From Syntrophomonadaceae bacterium (GTDB lineage Bacteria; Bacillota; Syntrophomonadia; Syntrophomonadales; Syntrophomonadaceae), in the NCBI GenBank assembly GCA_012798055.1, contig JAAZOA010000344.1, positions 1-6,356 of the forward strand: 6,356 nt of DNA. Direction: 5' to 3'. Under the pieces are notes generated by a model. It ran no database searches. It was not told the origin of the DNA and saw only the letters and a program-made list of their open reading frames with translations. How positions within the stretch are numbered: position 1 is the stretch's first letter; each line of letters begins with the position of its first letter. Made by a program: the position numbers and the translations under genes. Positions 5,182 to 6,356 of the stretch are shown piece by piece.

Positions 5182-5919
5182 TCATTTGAACTCGAAGGCC
5201 AGGATGTTGTTGGGATCCACTCTTTTGATCGCGGCCAACTCTGCTTCAGTTGGAGGGTCCATCACTGGCACTTCGGTCTCGTCAATAACCCAGGCTGTAT
5301 TTTCTTTGACCTCTTCTATGGTGGTGTAAGGGAAGATGCAGTCCAGCTTGAGGTATTTCTCTCCTATAGGTTTACGGAAAATGCACAGTGGAGTAATTAC
5401 AGTGAACTCCTTGTCGATTGCAGGTGATGTCGTTGCAAAATCAACGTGTTCCACAAAGGTTTTCTTGTCATGGGTGGTTTTCCAAATGGTAGTCCGGGGA
5501 GTAATAGGGGTCAGGGTGGCACTGCCAGCACCGCCCGGACCTCTGAGCTTGGGATGATCGTAATCCCCGCCCAGGTATGACATGGCTATTCTCCCCTCCT
5601 TGTCCATTTGCAGGCAGGATAGGAAGGCGATATCCCCTTTTCCAGAGGCAAAAAGGTCGAATATCTCATCGAGGCCAAAAGTGGCCACTGATCCGGTATA
5701 CGTGTTTTCAGTCAGGGTCGAAGCCACATAAGGGGGTCTGCTCCAGTCATGGTCTACACCATCACTTAATGTTACGTAGGTGAATTCAATTCCCAGTGCT
5801 TTGGCTGCTTTCATGGCCACCATGGGAGTGGAGGAGGCCAGTCCATGAAATACTACATCTCCCGGTTTTATTTCTCTCATTATAGCGGTCGCCATCATTT
5901 CAGGTTTGCCGTATTCCAT
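5182..5919 (-). CDS. CoA-transferase family I beta subunit, GctB/IpdB-like
   Basis: A 245-residue beta subunit of a two-subunit CoA-transferase family I enzyme, cytosolic. Visible parts are an N-terminal KPGDVVFHGLASSTP (18-32), LSDGVDHDW (51-59), GSVATFGLDEIFDLFASGKGD (76-96), LSCLQMDKEGRIAMSYLG (100-117), the glycine-rich RGPGGAGSATLTPITP (126-141) and a C-terminal PPTEAELAAIKRVDP (222-236). True CoA-transferases carry a catalytic Glu in a YESG- or SENG-like motif. Here the equivalent segment reads LSDG, with Ser52 where Glu is expected. The LSDG segment and the C-terminal pattern recall mycobacterial IpdB, a subunit of a ring-opening acyl-CoA hydrolase. The role may therefore be hydrolysis or C-C cleavage of an acyl-CoA rather than CoA transfer; this is inference and the substrate is unknown. 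The ATG is 2 nt after the alpha-subunit stop, with AGGGAGG (5934-5928) 8 nt upstream. Confidence 0.82.
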   Translation of the reverse strand: MEYGKPEMMATAIMREIKPGDVVFHGLASSTPMVAMKAAKALGIEFTYVTLSDGVDHDWSRPPYVASTLTENTYTGSVATFGLDEIFDLFASGKGDIAFLSCLQMDKEGRIAMSYLGGDYDHPKLRGPGGAGSATLTPITPRTTIWKTTHDKKTFVEHVDFATTSPAIDKEFTVITPLCIFRKPIGEKYLKLDCIFPYTTIEEVKENTAWVIDETEVPVMDPPTEAELAAIKRVDPNNILAFEFK

Positions 5920-5921
5920 GA

Positions 5922-6356
5922 TTATTGCCTCCCTTCCAGCATTTTGTCTGCAAACAGCGGCACTTCCCCGGCTTTGACAGCCTTCTGATAGGCTTTGTGG
6001 CTGTCCCAGTCCACGGTCAGGTATTCAGGATAACAGATGCCGGGCTTGGCACCACCGGGCAGCTCTATTACTGCTTCCACCAGGAAATGAGGAATAGCAG
6101 TAAGCTTTGGTTCCTCCTGCATGCGATAGGTGCCCACAATCCGTTCAGTCGTGATGATAGTCTTCTTGGCTGCCCTGGCCAAAAGTGCATCCTGATAGCT
6201 GGGGCCCAGGATACGGCAATTTCCGTAGATATCGGCTTCTTGAACATGGATAATGGCGTAATCTGGCACCAGTGCTTTGACACACACCACCTCGGTACCA
6301 TCGAAGGGGCTCTTCATTACCTGGTAGAATTCGGGACGTTGGGCAAGCAGATCACT
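5922..6356 (-). CDS. CoA-transferase family I alpha subunit, GctA/IpdA-like (C-terminal 144 codons)
   Basis: The C-terminal 144 codons of the alpha subunit paired with the downstream beta subunit. The frame stays open to the right edge (SDLLAQRPEFYQVMKSPFDG...), so the Met at 6317 is internal and the real start lies outside. Family features are SPFDGTEVVCVKALVPDYAI (16-35 of the visible part), HVQEADIYGNCRILG (37-51), KKTIITTERIV (64-74) and VEAVIELPGGAKP (93-105). The IIHVQEADxxGN pattern is typical of GctA and IpdA alpha chains. The N-terminal CoA-binding part cannot be seen, so no statement about its active-site residues is possible. The stop codon is separated from the beta-subunit ATG by 2 nt and the beta ribosome binding site lies within this coding region, so the two chains are probably made in equal amounts. 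General annotation as glutaconate/3-oxoacid CoA-transferase alpha subunit is also possible. Confidence 0.85.
   Translation of the reverse strand, partial: SDLLAQRPEFYQVMKSPFDGTEVVCVKALVPDYAIIHVQEADIYGNCRILGPSYQDALLARAAKKTIITTERIVGTYRMQEEPKLTAIPHFLVEAVIELPGGAKPGICYPEYLTVDWDSHKAYQKAVKAGEVPLFADKMLEGRQ

Overview
The window looks like chromosomal DNA of an anaerobic, moderate-GC Bacillota (Clostridia-type, possibly Syntrophomonadaceae-like). This placement is an inference. It rests on strong AGGAGG-type ribosome binding sites, use of GTG and TTG starts, sigma-A-like promoters, U-rich rho-independent terminators, and futalosine-type menaquinone genes beside a GctAB/IpdAB-type CoA-transferase pair. 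No mobile element, CRISPR array, rRNA or integrase was seen, and no stretch over 300 bases lacks a gene.

Layout. Positions 1-3335 hold a minus-strand operon transcribed from about 3300 towards 1: mqnE, mqnA, mqnC, then the start of an MTAP/purine nucleoside phosphorylase-family gene cut by the left edge. Its promoter (TTGAGA-16-TATAAT) lies under a 37-bp near-palindrome centred on the -10 box, which is a good candidate operator. Upstream on the same strand is ddl (D-Ala-D-Ala ligase, 3361-4314). ddl is divergent from a monocistronic tRNA-Trp (4503-4578, +) that has its own promoter and terminator. Two short plus-strand reading frames follow (49 and 27 codons), each with a good ribosome binding site and one hydrophobic segment. 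They are likely small membrane proteins of unknown function. A symmetric terminator (5128-5158) separates them from a convergent minus-strand pair encoding CoA-transferase family I subunits: the beta subunit is complete and the alpha subunit is cut by the right edge.

How the genes work together. MqnA dehydrates chorismate to 3-[(1-carboxyvinyl)oxy]benzoate. MqnE, a radical SAM enzyme, joins this to the adenosyl part of SAM to give 6-amino-6-deoxyfutalosine. Adenine must then be removed, and MqnC, a second radical SAM enzyme, cyclises the resulting dehypoxanthine futalosine. The translationally coupled phosphorylase-family gene after mqnC is well placed for the base-removal step, standing in for MqnB or MTAN. 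The CoA-transferase-like pair is a separate unit. Its beta subunit seems to lack the catalytic glutamate of true CoA-transferases and resembles IpdB, so an acyl-CoA hydrolase or ring-opening role on an unknown substrate is possible.
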